Below are positions 1 through 8,774 of a DNA stretch of 64,000 nt, one piece after another. Positions within the stretch are counted from its first letter, which is position 1. Each line of letters opens with the position of its first letter. Under the pieces are notes generated by a model that worked only from the letters and a program-made list of their open reading frames with translations, ran no database searches and was not told the DNA's origin. Source of the DNA: Roseinatronobacter alkalisoli (lineage in GTDB: Bacteria; Pseudomonadota; Alphaproteobacteria; Rhodobacterales; Rhodobacteraceae); contig NZ_JAQZSM010000015.1 in the NCBI RefSeq assembly GCF_028745735.1, forward strand, positions 1 through 64,000. The letters run 5' to 3'. The position numbers were made by a program, and so were the translations under genes.

Positions 1-76
1 ATGCAATCCGCGCCTTCATACCTTCAAGCGCGGCGCGCCAATCCGAAATCACTCCAGCCCAATCCGATACGGACAT
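1..76 (-). CDS. N-terminal start of an unidentified protein, cut off by the window edge
   Basis: The minus strand opens an ATG at position 76 and stays open for 25 codons to the window edge; it begins MSVSDWAGVISDW. A strong Shine-Dalgarno sequence (GGGGAGGAA, positions 81-90 on the complementary strand) sits about 7 bases before the ATG, and a sigma70-like promoter lies at 124-151. Start, ribosome site and promoter together make this a believable gene start. The fragment is too short for me to recognise a family, so no function is given. Confidence 0.6.
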   Translation of the reverse strand, partial: MSVSDWAGVISDWRAALEGMKARIA

Positions 77-123
77 CGAAATTCCTCCCCAATTGCTCAG
101 GCAGGATTGAATCAGATATCCAT

Positions 124-151
124 ATTATATGCAACTGTAGTACTAGTCCAA
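124..151 (-). promoter_or_regulatory. sigma70-like promoter for the minus-strand gene at 1-76
   Basis: Read on the minus strand, TTGGAC (146-151) and a perfect TATAAT (124-129) are separated by 16 bp, in a stretch much richer in AT than its surroundings. It points toward the gene that starts at 76. Confidence 0.5.
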
Positions 152-460
152 AACCGGTAATTTCAACAAGACCATAACGGCCAACGTCAGGGTAAAGATT
201 GTCCAGTGTATGTATAACGATGCAAGCCCCGCAAACGTTGGCCGACTACAAGTATATCATTGTGACGACGTCAGTTCCGCGCGTCCATACCACCCTACCC
301 GCCCCCCCTCTCCCGCACATCTTCTTTTGTCGCAAACCGGCGACCGGGCCCGGCGCGGGGGGCATGTCCCCCTGACCGCCGCCGATAAACAGGCTTGACC
401 AAAGGCGCGGTTCTGACAAGAGTACGAGGCACCAGATCATTGTCGCGCAAGGAGTATGTC
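152..460. other. intergenic region with no gene seen
   Basis: This divergent spacer lies between the gene at 1-76 and the secreted protein at 461. It contains a small perfect hairpin at 358-372 (five G, CATGT, five C). No ORF here has coding character. A promoter for the rightward gene is expected, but I see no convincing -10/-35 pair. Confidence 0.5.
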
Positions 461-847
461 GTGAAATCTGTTACCCTTCTGGCGCTTTTGCTGGTCTTGC
501 AAAGTGGCATACCTGCGCAGGCACAAACGCTGATTGAATCGTATCGGGCGTATATCGGCAAGGAAGATCTGTTCAATTCCAACGGCCAGCGCCTGACGCA
601 GCCATGGCAGATATTGCGGCAGGACCGCGCGAATTACCATCGTTTCGGCATTTCGCATCCCGGCGATGAATGGGACGGCTTCTTCGGCGATGCCGGGAAT
701 CGCGCGATCATGGAACGCATGCTGCAAAATGGCCGCATTGACCCGTCAGCGGCCCGTGCGTTGGTTGCGGGCGGGACGACAGTCCGGGTGGACATCTATG
801 GCCGCAATGGCCGGGGTGAAGCGCTGCAGATATATGTAGACCACTAG
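461..847 (+). CDS. small secreted protein of unknown function
   Basis: The protein has 128 residues. I chose the GTG at 461 because AAGGAG lies 6 bases upstream and translation from there gives a clean signal peptide: KS, then a hydrophobic stretch TLLALLLVL, then an AQA-type cleavage site near residue 22. The mature part (about 105 residues) has no motif I recognise. It is moderately polar, carries WD and FFGD segments, and ends in DH. It stands alone, with the membrane protein at 1008 downstream. It is probably periplasmic or exported; the function is unknown. Confidence 0.7.
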   Translation: MKSVTLLALLLVLQSGIPAQAQTLIESYRAYIGKEDLFNSNGQRLTQPWQILRQDRANYHRFGISHPGDEWDGFFGDAGNRAIMERMLQNGRIDPSAARALVAGGTTVRVDIYGRNGRGEALQIYVDH

Positions 848-1007
848 GCGCCCCGGTCAGCGTGAATGCCGGGCCATCCGCGCAAAGCCTGCTTGCATCC
901 GCGCCCCCTCTCCCCCTAATCTTTGCGCGTCTGATCTTTGCCCGTCCCCGGGGGGGGCGGCTTGGTGAAACGCGGCGGGCCGGGGCCAGCCGGATCGGGG
1001 GGATGGG

Positions 1008-1490
1008 ATGATGGACCGGGGGCGTGGTGCGAATAGTCTGCATGTCAGGGGCCTGGGTAATCTGGTCGTTCTGGCGTTTGTCATGATGATCCCGCTTGGG
1101 TTTGCAGGCCTTGGCGGGTGGTTCATTCTGGAAGAGATGCGCTTTTCCACCCGGGCCGTGAAGGTCGAGGCGACCGTGATCGACAGCGGGCGGATGGCGC
1201 GCGAGGATGGCGACCTGTTCCGCCCCGCATTCCGGTTCGAAACCCCGACCGGCGACATTGCAGAGGCGCGGACCCATATCGCCGCGTCGGATTACAGCTT
1301 TGCGCTGCATTCCACTGTGACGGTGCTCTATAACCCCGACTACCCCGATCAGGTGCGCCCGCACGGGTTCTGGATGCAATACGGATTCTGGGCAATTTTC
1401 CTTGGCCTGGGACTGGTGGTGTTTACGGCCCTCGCCTGGGGGATCGGCAGCATCATGCTGCTGGACCGCCGCGCCCGGAACACGCGATAG
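1008..1490 (+). CDS. DUF3592-family membrane protein
   Basis: The protein has 160 residues. One hydrophobic segment lies near residues 18-42 and a second near 125-150. Between them is a small extracytoplasmic beta-rich domain with the pattern VEATVIDSG ... P.FRFETPTG ... V.VLYNPDYPDQVRP, typical of DUF3592 proteins. The family has no established biochemical role. ATG codons at 1008 and 1011 are both possible starts, after a G-rich ribosome site. The gene is monocistronic, between the small secreted protein and ssrA. Confidence 0.7.
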   Translation: MMDRGRGANSLHVRGLGNLVVLAFVMMIPLGFAGLGGWFILEEMRFSTRAVKVEATVIDSGRMAREDGDLFRPAFRFETPTGDIAEARTHIAASDYSFALHSTVTVLYNPDYPDQVRPHGFWMQYGFWAIFLGLGLVVFTALAWGIGSIMLLDRRARNTR

Positions 1491-1579
1491 CGCCGCGCCG
1501 CTGCAAAGGGCAGGAATGCGGCCACGCCCCCTTGCATCCGCCCCGCCCAGCCCTTACATTTGAACTGTTCCGCAAGGGA

Positions 1580-1880
1580 CTATGGACATAAACGCGCTCG
1601 TAATAAGCGGATCGGACCCGGGGGCGGTACCCGGCGGCTCCACCATCCATCCTTCATTTGGGGACAATGGGGCCGAAACAGGATCGACGAACGTCTAAAG
1701 GGGTTAGCTTTGTCTCGGTGAGCCACCACCGTTATCGGTGCAAATCGTACAGTTGCAAATGACAACCGTGCTCCGGTAGCAGTTGCTGCGTAAGCAGTAA
1801 CCAAACCGAAACTTAAGCCCTTGCGCTTAGCCGCGTAAGGCGGGGTTCGCAGGCACCTGGCAACAGAAGCCTGCATTTTC
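1580..1880 (+). ncRNA. ssrA: two-piece (circularly permuted) tmRNA
   Basis: This RNA rescues stalled ribosomes and tags their products. The order is permuted. The acceptor piece comes first and ends with ACCA at 1642-1645. After a 23-base linker, the coding piece starts with GGGGCCG at 1669. Bases 1669-1675 pair with 1635-1641 to form a 7-bp acceptor stem (one G-T pair). The tag frame at 1755-1793 reads ANDNRAPVAVAA then TAA, an alphaproteobacterial-type degradation tag. The T arm is CCGGG (1618-1622) / CCCGG (1630-1634) with loop GGCGGTA instead of the usual TTCRA type. A hairpin at 1849-1874 lies near the 3' end. The outer boundaries are approximate. Confidence 0.92.
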
Positions 1881-2066
1881 AGACATTTGGACAGAAATCG
1901 GCGCGCAATTGCGCAACCCGGCACCACCTGGCAAAAAGTGGTAAAAAGCGCGGTCCCCCTCTTTCATTCGGGGATGATTTGCTTATGCTGCACGGGCATG
2001 CAGACGGGCATGTCACATGGGGCACGCCACATGGGGCATCGCAGAATACGAAGGTTGGACCAGCAG

Positions 2067-2537
2067 ATGACACGCGGCATAGATTACGGCAATTTGATGC
2101 ATGAAGCCATGCGCGGCCTGATCCGCAGCGTGATGGAAAGTGTTGCGCAGAACGGCCTGCCCGGCGCGCATCATTTCTTCATCACTGTCGATACCGGCCA
2201 TCCCGACATGCAGATGGCCGACTGGCTGCATGACCGCTATCCTGAAGAAATCACGCTGGTGGTGCAGAACTGGTTCGACAATCTGACTGTGGATGAGGAC
2301 GGCTTTGCCATTACGCTGAATTTCGGCAATTCGCCGGAGCCGCTTTATATTCCGTTTGATGCGATTTCGACCTTTGTTGACCCGTCGGTGGAATTCGGCC
2401 TGCGATTCGAATTGCAAAGCGAAGATGATGACGACGACGAGGATGAGGATGGCTTTGACGAAGCCCCGATGATGGAAGATGCCCCATCCGAAGAAAAAAG
2501 CGGTGAAGTCGTCAGTCTGGACAAATTCCGCAAATAG
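2067..2537 (+). CDS. sspB: SspB-type ClpXP adaptor
   Basis: SspB captures proteins carrying the ssrA tag and delivers them to the ClpXP protease. The 156-residue protein starts MTRGIDYGNLMHEAMRG, as alphaproteobacterial SspB proteins do. It has the globular SspB fold region (residues 1-115), followed by a long acidic linker (a run of D and E around 118-130) and a C-terminal tail EVVSLDKFRK of the kind that docks on ClpX. I chose the ATG at 2067 because the family begins there; a longer reading frame to 1887 overlaps the tmRNA. Its position directly after ssrA puts tag and adaptor side by side. Confidence 0.88.
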   Translation: MTRGIDYGNLMHEAMRGLIRSVMESVAQNGLPGAHHFFITVDTGHPDMQMADWLHDRYPEEITLVVQNWFDNLTVDEDGFAITLNFGNSPEPLYIPFDAISTFVDPSVEFGLRFELQSEDDDDDEDEDGFDEAPMMEDAPSEEKSGEVVSLDKFRK

Positions 2538-2629
2538 GCGTGCGCTCAGTATCTGGCGGAACATGCAAGGCCGGGCGGATATGGCGTGAAACGGGTGTCG
2601 GGACTCCCCAAGGCGCGGGGCAACACGCA

Positions 2630-2815
2630 CCAAGCCCGCGCCAGCGGTGGGCCGGGGTCTGCCGGTCCTGCGTTATAGAAGTTCACTTTATGCTGGCTCC
2701 ATACTCCGGCCTTCAAGGCCTGGCATGACGCTGGGGTAACCGGCAGGCCGCGGGACGGCCAGACCTGTGGCGCGGCGGGCTTGCGCCCTTGGCTCCGCGC
2801 AGGTTGGGTGCAAGG
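2630..2815 (+). repeat. family 1 palindromic intergenic repeat, copy 1
   Basis: The core TTCACTTTATGC (2682-2693) is flanked by a left arm at about 2634-2668 (CCGCGCCAGCGGTGGGCC, then GGTCTGCCGGTCC) and a right arm at about 2738-2780 (ACCGGCAGGCCGCGGGACGG, then GGCGCGGCGGGC) that are imperfect reverse complements. A tail resembling the other copies (CTTGGCTCCGCGC) runs to about 2810. It lies after sspB and before fumC. Confidence 0.85.
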
Positions 2816-2874
2816 CAGCCGCCGCCTCTTCCCCACCCCGAACAACATATTCCGGCCCGATCCGCCGGGGTATC

Positions 2875-2892
2875 AGTATGCAATCGCATACT
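2875..2892. promoter_or_regulatory. 18-bp palindrome upstream of fumC, possible operator
   Basis: A perfect 7-bp inverted repeat, AGTATGC - AATC - GCATACT, lies about 67 bp before the fumC start in a locally AT-richer stretch. The size and symmetry fit a dimeric regulator site. No regulator is encoded next to it, so the binder is unknown. Confidence 0.4.
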
Positions 2893-2958
2893 AATTGATT
2901 TCCCCCTGTCAAGCCGCTAAGCACTGGGCAAATCCTGTCCCATGAATGGAGCCTGCCC

Positions 2959-4353
2959 ATGACCACCACCCGTATTGAAACCGACAGTTTCGGCCCGCTG
3001 GACGTTCCCGCAGACAAATACTGGGGCGCGCAGACGCAACGCTCCATCATCAACTTCCCCATCGGCTGGGAACGCCAGCCTGTGCCCATTATCCGCGCGC
3101 TTGGCGCCATCAAATGGGCCTGCGCACTGGTCAACCGCGAACAGGGCACGCTGGACGCGGCGCTGGCAGATGCCATCACCCAGGCGGCGCAGGAAGTGTT
3201 CGAAGGCCGGTTTGACGACAATTTCCCGCTGGTCGTATGGCAAACCGGGTCAGGCACCCAATCCAACATGAACGCCAATGAAGTGATTTCCAACCGCGCG
3301 ATTGAAATTCTGGGCGGCGAAATGGGGTCGAAAAAGCCCGTTCACCCCAATGACCATTGCAATATGGGCCAGTCCAGCAACGACACGTTCCCCACCGCCA
3401 TGCATGTGGCCATCGGCATGCATGCGCGCGATGTGCTGCTGCCGGGGTTGCAGAAGCTGCATGACGCGCTGGCCGCGAAAGCGGAAGAATTCAAGAATAT
3501 CATCAAGATCGGCCGCACCCATACGCAGGATGCCACGCCCCTGACACTGGGGCAGGAATTCGGCGGCTATGCCCATCAGGTGAAAATGGGCATCGCGCGG
3601 GTGGAAATGTGCCTGCCCCATATCTATGAACTGGCACAGGGCGGCACGGCGGTCGGCACCGGGCTGAACACCCGCAAGGGCTGGGATGTGAATGTGGCGG
3701 GCCATATCGCCAAAATCACCGGCCTGCCCTTCGTCACGGCCCCCAATAAATTCGAGGCACTGGCCGCGCATGACGCGATGGTCATGTTCTCTGGCGCGCT
3801 GAAAACCGTGGCCGGGTCGCTGTTCAAGATCGCCAATGACATGCGGCTGCTGGGGTCTGGCCCGCGGTCGGGCTTGGGCGAACTGATCCTGCCGGAAAAT
3901 GAACCGGGCAGTTCCATCATGCCCGGCAAGGTAAACCCGACACAGGCCGAAGCGCTGACCATGGTCTGCGCGCATGTCATGGGCAATGACGCGGCGGTGG
4001 GGTTTGCAGGGTCACAGGGGCATTTCGAGTTGAATGTCTATAACCCGATGATGAGCTATAACGTGTTGCAATCCATGCAGCTTCTGGGCGATGCGGCATC
4101 AAGCTTCACTGACAACATGGTCGTAGGCACCCGCGCCAATGTGGAACGCATCGACAAGCTGATGAAGGAATCGCTGATGCTGGTCACCGCCCTTGCGCCC
4201 ACCATCGGCTATGACAACGCGACCAAGGTGGCCAAGACCGCGCATAAGAACGGCACCACCCTGCGCGAGGAAGCCATCGCGCTGGGGTTTGTCGATGGCG
4301 AAACCTTTGACCGCGTTGTGCGGCCAGAGGATATGATCGGCCCGAAGGACTGA
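2959..4353 (+). CDS. fumC: class II fumarate hydratase
   Basis: The enzyme hydrates fumarate reversibly to L-malate in the TCA cycle. It is 464 residues, normal for the iron-independent class II enzyme. Family signatures are in order: [13 protein letters not shown] near residues 97-109, [16 protein letters not shown] near 185-200, and the fumarase/aspartase signature [11 protein letters not shown] near 316-326. The ATG at 2959 follows GGAG with good spacing. The gene is monocistronic, with a repeat and an 18-bp palindrome upstream and tandem hairpins downstream. Confidence 0.97.
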   Translation: MTTTRIETDSFGPLDVPADKYWGAQTQRSIINFPIGWERQPVPIIRALGAIKWACALVNREQGTLDAALADAITQAAQEVFEGRFDDNFPLVVWQTGSGTQSNMNANEVISNRAIEILGGEMGSKKPVHPNDHCNMGQSSNDTFPTAMHVAIGMHARDVLLPGLQKLHDALAAKAEEFKNIIKIGRTHTQDATPLTLGQEFGGYAHQVKMGIARVEMCLPHIYELAQGGTAVGTGLNTRKGWDVNVAGHIAKITGLPFVTAPNKFEALAAHDAMVMFSGALKTVAGSLFKIANDMRLLGSGPRSGLGELILPENEPGSSIMPGKVNPTQAEALTMVCAHVMGNDAAVGFAGSQGHFELNVYNPMMSYNVLQSMQLLGDAASSFTDNMVVGTRANVERIDKLMKESLMLVTALAPTIGYDNATKVAKTAHKNGTTLREEAIALGFVDGETFDRVVRPEDMIGPKD

Positions 4354-4413
4354 AGATAAGGAGCACTCTGCCGCAGTTCAGACTTCGGCAAGAGTAGCCA
4401 CCCGCCCCGTATC

Positions 4414-4464
4414 CTGCCCGTGCGATGCACGGGCAGCGCCCGAACCGCCCCTCGGTTCGGGCGC
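4414..4464 (+). terminator. tandem hairpins after fumC
   Basis: Two strong hairpins share a base: 4414-4436 (10-bp stem CTGCCCGTGC, 3-base loop) and 4436-4464 (12-bp stem GCGCCCGAACCG, 5-base loop). Neither has a T tract, so they may stabilise the 3' end or act with a termination factor rather than as simple intrinsic terminators. Confidence 0.5.
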
Positions 4465-4546
4465 GGGGTCTTGTCGCAAAGCTATGGGAACACCCCCCCA
4501 ACATTCCCGGTTGCGCCCCCTGCCCCCGCCCCGCTACCATGCGGGC

Positions 4547-4729
4547 ATGAGCAAGATCATCAACCTTCGCATGGCCCGCAAACAGGCCACCAGGGCTGCC
4601 GCGCGCAAGCAGGCGGACGAGGCTGCCGCGAAGCATGGCCGCAGCAAGTCGGAACGCCAGCAGAATCAGGCAGCGACCGCGAAGGCGCGTGCCCATCTGG
4701 ACGCCCATATGCGCACGAGAGAGGAATGA
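4547..4729 (+). CDS. DUF4169-family small basic protein
   Basis: The protein has 60 residues and is almost entirely Lys, Arg, Ala, Glu and Gln. It begins MSKIINLRMARKQATRAA, the conserved opening of DUF4169 proteins, and is predicted to be one long basic helix. The internal ATG at 4547 matches the family start. Its stop overlaps the start of the next gene (ATGA), so the two are probably translated together. The function of the family is not established. Confidence 0.75.
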   Translation: MSKIINLRMARKQATRAAARKQADEAAAKHGRSKSERQQNQAATAKARAHLDAHMRTREE

Positions 4730-4944
4730 ACGGGCGGCCCGTCAAACATTCCCTGACCTTGCGCGGACATCGCACATCGGTATCGCTGGAAGATATCTTC
4801 TGGCGGGAATTCCGCCGGATCGCTGCGGAACGCAGGATGGCGCTGAACATGCTTGCCACGGAAATTGATGAAAGCCGGGGCGATATCGGGCTGGCTTCGG
4901 CGATCCGGGTGTTTGTGCTGGAAAATGCGCTGAAACGCCCATGA
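4726..4944 (+). CDS. ribbon-helix-helix domain protein
   Basis: The protein has 72 residues. The strand segment KHSLTLRGHRTSVSLEDIFW followed by two helices (REFRRIAAERRMALNMLATEID) fits the RHH_4-type ribbon-helix-helix fold, which usually makes a dimeric DNA-binding module. Charged residues sit in the predicted strand. It overlaps the upstream DUF4169 gene by 4 bp. It may regulate transcription, but no target is visible. Confidence 0.7.
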   Translation: MNGRPVKHSLTLRGHRTSVSLEDIFWREFRRIAAERRMALNMLATEIDESRGDIGLASAIRVFVLENALKRP

Positions 4945-5089
4945 CAGGACAGGCGCAACCACATTCCGGGCATGCGCCAGAACGACTGGTACGCGCATTT
5001 GTCACAGGACCGGAATCTTCGGTTCTGGCTGAAACCGCGCCCGCATCCGTTTCAGCATGTGACAGCGCAGGGGCGCGGCGCGCGCGGGT

Positions 5090-5590
5090 TCAGACCCCGG
5101 CGAGGACGCAAATCCCGTCCGCCAGAATGACAGTCGGCCGCTCGAACGTCAGTTCGCACAGCAACGCGCCCGCATCCGTGCGTTTGCGCACATTGATATC
5201 ATCGATCAACGCTTCGGCGGCACTTAACGCCGGTTTGCCGAACACGACCTGACTGCGCCAGTCCTGTATCGCCAGTTTCTGCCCGCGCCCGATAGTCAGC
5301 GCACGGTCCAGCCGCCCCGGCGCCATGCCAAGCCCCAGCGCCGATGGGTCAACCTGCACCAGATCATCGGCGCGCGCTTCATATTTGCGGATCGCGCGGA
5401 TTTCGACGATTTGTTCATCAACATCCAGCAACAGATCCCCCGCAAGCAGGGTTTCCACCCGGCGTGGCCCGGCAATGGTACGCACCAATGTCCCGGCGGC
5501 CAGACCCCGGGGTGCAATGCCCGCACCGGGATGGTGGCGTGACGGTCGTTGCCGCAAGGCCGGTGCAAGGGAAACTGTGCTTTCAAACAT
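5090..5590 (-). CDS. Hint-domain protein
   Basis: The protein has 166 residues. After about 35 residues, GLAAGTLVRTIAGPRRVETLLAGDLLLD matches the start of Hedgehog/intein (Hint_2) domains, with the pattern G-x-x-V-x-T-x-x-G.R.VE.L..GD. The usual self-splicing Cys or Ser at the domain start is not evident (Ala-Gly-Thr instead). The later part (FGKPALSAAEALID) also fits these alphaproteobacterial proteins. The ATG at 5590 has AGGAG 8 bases upstream; longer starts do not. The role is unknown. Stand-alone Hint_2 proteins are common in Rhodobacterales. Confidence 0.65.
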   Translation of the reverse strand: MFESTVSLAPALRQRPSRHHPGAGIAPRGLAAGTLVRTIAGPRRVETLLAGDLLLDVDEQIVEIRAIRKYEARADDLVQVDPSALGLGMAPGRLDRALTIGRGQKLAIQDWRSQVVFGKPALSAAEALIDDINVRKRTDAGALLCELTFERPTVILADGICVLAGV

Positions 5591-5788
5591 GTCCGAATCT
5601 CCTGCTGTAGTCTTGCCGGAAAGATGTAACGGCAAGGTTAACGCCTGCGGATAGTGTCAATGTTTCCATATTGGACACAATCAAGGGAAACTATGGCAGG
5701 ACTTGGGCAGGAACACGGAAAGGATATGGCAGCATCCGGCAAAAAACCCCTCGCATCCGCTTTTCGCTTTTGCTAGAGACAGCGCAAT

Positions 5789-5873
5789 GCGGGTGTGGCG
5801 AAATTGGCAGACGCACCAGATTTAGGTTCTGGCGCCGCGAGGCGTGGGGGTTCAAGTCCCTCCACCCGCACCA
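5789..5873 (+). tRNA. tRNA-Leu (anticodon TAG)
   Basis: An 85-base cloverleaf. The acceptor stem GCGGGTG (5789-5795) pairs with CACCCGC (5863-5869), the discriminator A is 5870, and CCA is encoded at 5871-5873. The anticodon stem CCAGA/TCTGG encloses the loop TTTAGGT with anticodon TAG at 5823-5825. A variable arm of class II length (GGCGCCGCGAGGCGT region) identifies Leu. The T loop is TTCAAGT. Confidence 0.96.
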
Positions 5874-5975
5874 TATTGACGTGAAAATAGCAGGCGCACC
5901 CTGCCCCCGGGACGCGCGTCGCGTTCGCGCAGGCCAGGGCGCGTCATTCAGCAGTCATTCAACAGACGGGCGCGA

Positions 5976-7238
5976 TTATAGCGCCCGCCAGCCGATATCG
6001 CGGCGGCAAAACCCCTCTGGCCAGTCGATCTGGTTCACCATGGCATAGGCGCGCGCCTGTGCCTGCGCCAGGGTTGCGCCGCGGGCGGTCACGTTCAGCA
6101 CCCTGCCGCCATTGGCCAGCAGCCTGCCATCCACCCGCACGGTTCCCGCATGGAACACCATATGCGCGCTGTCCTCTGGGCAATTCTCCACCCCTTTGAT
6201 TTCGGTATCTCTGGCATAGGCACCGGGATAGCCCTGCGCGGCCATCACAACTGTCATCGCGTGATCATCGGCCCAGTTGACGCGCATCTGGTCCAGCCGC
6301 CCATCAGCACAGGCCAGCATCAGGTCCAGCGCCTGCGCGCCAAGGCGCATCATCAGCACCTGACATTCCGGGTCACCGAAGCGCACGTTATATTCCACCA
6401 GCCGGGGCTGGCCGTCCCTGATCATCAGCCCGACATACAGCACCCCCTGATAGGGCATGCCGCGCCGCACCATTTCCGCCATTGTCGGGCGTACAATCTG
6501 GTCCAGCGCCGCGCCCGCAATCGCATCGCTCAGGACCGGGGCGGGCGAATAGGCGCCCATGCCGCCGGTATTGGGGCCGGTGTCGCCATCGCCCACGCGC
6601 TTGTGGTCCTGCGCGGTGCCGATGGGCAGGCAGGTTTCGCCATCGACCAGCACGAAGAAGCTGGCCTCTTCGCCTTCCATGAATTCCTCGATCACGACTT
6701 CGGCCCCGGCGGCGCCGAATTCACCGCTGAACATGGTGGCGACCGCGTCCAGCGCTTCCGCTTCTGTCATGGCGACAATGACGCCCTTGCCGGCGGCCAG
6801 CCCGTCGGCCTTGATGACAATCGGTGCGCCCTGTTCCAGCACATAGGCGCGCGCCGATTGCGCATCGGTGAAATGGGCATAGCCGGCTGTCGGGGCATTC
6901 ACGGCGGCGCAGATTTCCTTGGTAAATGCCTTGGACGCTTCCAGCCGTGCCGCTGCCGCCGACGGGCCGAAACAGGCAATGCCCGCCGCGCGCAACCTGT
7001 CGGCCACGCCGGCGGCCAGCGGTGCCTCTGGCCCGATGACGACGAAATCAATCGCGGTTTCCACGCAGAATGCAACAACCGCGCCACCATCATTGATGTC
7101 CAGCGCGGCGCATTCGGCAATCGCATCCATGCCCGCATTGCCCGGCGCACAGATCAGCCGGTCGCATTTGGGGTTTTGCATGATCGCCCAGGCCAGGGCA
7201 TGTTCACGCCCGCCGCTGCCCAACACCAGAATATTCAT
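5976..7238 (-). CDS. purD: phosphoribosylamine--glycine ligase
   Basis: The second step of purine synthesis joins glycine to 5-phosphoribosylamine using ATP. The protein has 420 residues, normal for PurD. It starts MNILVLGSGGREHALAW and has an ATP-grasp domain in the middle (APIVIKADGLAAGKGVIVA near 125-145) and the GDPECQ signature near 285. The ATG at 7238 has a GAGAGGG ribosome site; the reading frame continues 20 codons upstream without family similarity. It is divergent from xseA (53 bp apart). A GGGCGC/GCGCCC hairpin (5968-5986) overlaps the stop codon and may help end transcription toward tRNA-Leu. Confidence 0.97.
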   Translation of the reverse strand: MNILVLGSGGREHALAWAIMQNPKCDRLICAPGNAGMDAIAECAALDINDGGAVVAFCVETAIDFVVIGPEAPLAAGVADRLRAAGIACFGPSAAAARLEASKAFTKEICAAVNAPTAGYAHFTDAQSARAYVLEQGAPIVIKADGLAAGKGVIVAMTEAEALDAVATMFSGEFGAAGAEVVIEEFMEGEEASFFVLVDGETCLPIGTAQDHKRVGDGDTGPNTGGMGAYSPAPVLSDAIAGAALDQIVRPTMAEMVRRGMPYQGVLYVGLMIRDGQPRLVEYNVRFGDPECQVLMMRLGAQALDLMLACADGRLDQMRVNWADDHAMTVVMAAQGYPGAYARDTEIKGVENCPEDSAHMVFHAGTVRVDGRLLANGGRVLNVTARGATLAQAQARAYAMVNQIDWPEGFCRRDIGWRAL

Positions 7239-7291
7239 TGCTGCCCTCTCTTGGCCTTTACGCGCTTGCGTTCTAGGGTGCCTTTGCCCCC

Positions 7292-8725
7292 ATGACAAGC
7301 AATGGCGCGATAATGGACCTGATAGACGAACCAGCCAGCAACACCCCGGAATTTTCCGTGTCCGAAATTTCAGGCGCGGTCAAGCGCGTGCTGGAAGGGG
7401 AATTCGGGCGCGTGCGCGTGCGTGGCGAAGTGGGGCGCGTGGTGATTGCGCGCACGGGGCATATGTATTTCGACCTGAAAGATGACCGCGCGGTCATTGC
7501 CAGTGTCAGCTGGAAGGGTCAGGTCGCGCGCATGGCCGTGAAACCCGAAGAAGGCATGGAGGTCATTGCCACAGGCCGCCTGACCACCTTTGCGCCGCAG
7601 TCGAAATACCAGCTTCAGGTCGAAAGCATTGAACCTGCGGGCGCGGGTGCGCTGATGGCCATGCTGGAAAAACGCAAGGCGGCGCTGGCCGCCGAAGGGT
7701 TGTTTGGCGCGGAGCGCAAGCAACGCCTGCCCTATCTGCCGCGCGTGATCGGTGTGGTGACATCGCCGCAAGGCGCGGTGATCCGCGACATCCTGCACCG
7801 GTTGCGCGACCGGTTCGGGGTGCATGTGCTGCTGTGGCCGGTCGCGGTGCAGGGGCAGGGTTGCGCGCCCGAAGTGGCGCGCGCCATCAAGGGGTTCAAC
7901 GCCCTGCCCCATGACGGCCCCATCCCGCGCCCGGATGTGCTGATCGTGGCGCGTGGCGGTGGCTCTATCGAAGACCTGTGGGGGTTTAACGAAGAAATTG
8001 TCGTGCGCGCTGCCGCTGCAAGCCGCATTCCGCTGATTTCCGCCGTGGGGCATGAAACCGACACGACATTGATCGATTATGCCGCCGACCAGCGCGCGCC
8101 CACCCCCAGCGCGGCTGCGGAAATTGCCGTGCCGGTCCATGCTGATCTGGCCGCGCATCTGGCCAATCTGGATGCACGGCTGCTGCGTGCGGGCGGGCAT
8201 GCCATTTCCCAGCGCCAGCAACGCCTGCGCGATGTGGCGCGCGCCCTGCCCCGCGCGGACACGCTGCTGGCCCCTGCGGTGCAGCGGTTTGACCAATGGG
8301 CCGAGCGTTTCCCCGGATCGCTGCGCGCAGCCCTTCTGAGCAAAACCCAGGAATTGCGCCGCATTGCAGCCGGGTTGCGTGCCAATACCATCACCCATCA
8401 GATCGACAAGGGCCGCGAGCGGTTGGACGAACGCGCGGCCCGCGCAACCCGCGCTGTCACAAATTCCCTTGACCGGCAGGCCACCCGGCTTGCGGCCCTT
8501 GACCGCCTGCGCCAGTCACTTGGCTATCCCGCGACCTTGAAGCGCGGCTATGCCGTGGTGCGCGATGATGCGGGCGCGGTGCTGACAACCGCGCAGGGCG
8601 CAGGGCGCAAACCCGCCTTGCAGATCGAATTTTCAGACGGAACGCTGGATGTGCTGCCCCGCAAGCCGGAAAAACCCGCCAAATCCAAACCCCCGGCCCC
8701 ACCGCAACAGGGGGATCTGTTCTGA
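7292..8725 (+). CDS. xseA: exodeoxyribonuclease VII large subunit
   Basis: Subunit of the nuclease that degrades single-stranded DNA to oligonucleotides. The protein has 477 residues. An N-terminal OB-fold (about 15-110, with GEVGRVVIARTGHMYFDLKD) is followed by the catalytic domain (IGVVTSPQGAVIRDIL near 150-165, VARGGGSIEDLWGFNEE near 220). A long coiled-coil region follows, then the C-terminal LKRGYAVVRD segment and a Pro/Lys-rich tail. A second in-frame ATG at 7313 (MDLIDEP) is an equally plausible start. The gene is divergent from purD and is followed by family 1 and family 2 repeats. Confidence 0.96.
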   Translation: MTSNGAIMDLIDEPASNTPEFSVSEISGAVKRVLEGEFGRVRVRGEVGRVVIARTGHMYFDLKDDRAVIASVSWKGQVARMAVKPEEGMEVIATGRLTTFAPQSKYQLQVESIEPAGAGALMAMLEKRKAALAAEGLFGAERKQRLPYLPRVIGVVTSPQGAVIRDILHRLRDRFGVHVLLWPVAVQGQGCAPEVARAIKGFNALPHDGPIPRPDVLIVARGGGSIEDLWGFNEEIVVRAAAASRIPLISAVGHETDTTLIDYAADQRAPTPSAAAEIAVPVHADLAAHLANLDARLLRAGGHAISQRQQRLRDVARALPRADTLLAPAVQRFDQWAERFPGSLRAALLSKTQELRRIAAGLRANTITHQIDKGRERLDERAARATRAVTNSLDRQATRLAALDRLRQSLGYPATLKRGYAVVRDDAGAVLTTAQGAGRKPALQIEFSDGTLDVLPRKPEKPAKSKPPAPPQQGDLF

Positions 8726-8774
8726 CGGGCCGGGACTGAGCCGCGCTATCGGTGGGCTGGGCTATGGCGGGTTC

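Noticed and set aside
1887-2066. Longer N-terminus for SspB
   Set aside because: It would overlap the 3' part of the tmRNA; family similarity starts at MTRGIDYG (2067).
6150-7295. 381-residue plus-strand frame over purD
   Set aside because: Antisense shadow; His- and Gly-rich with no recognisable motif.
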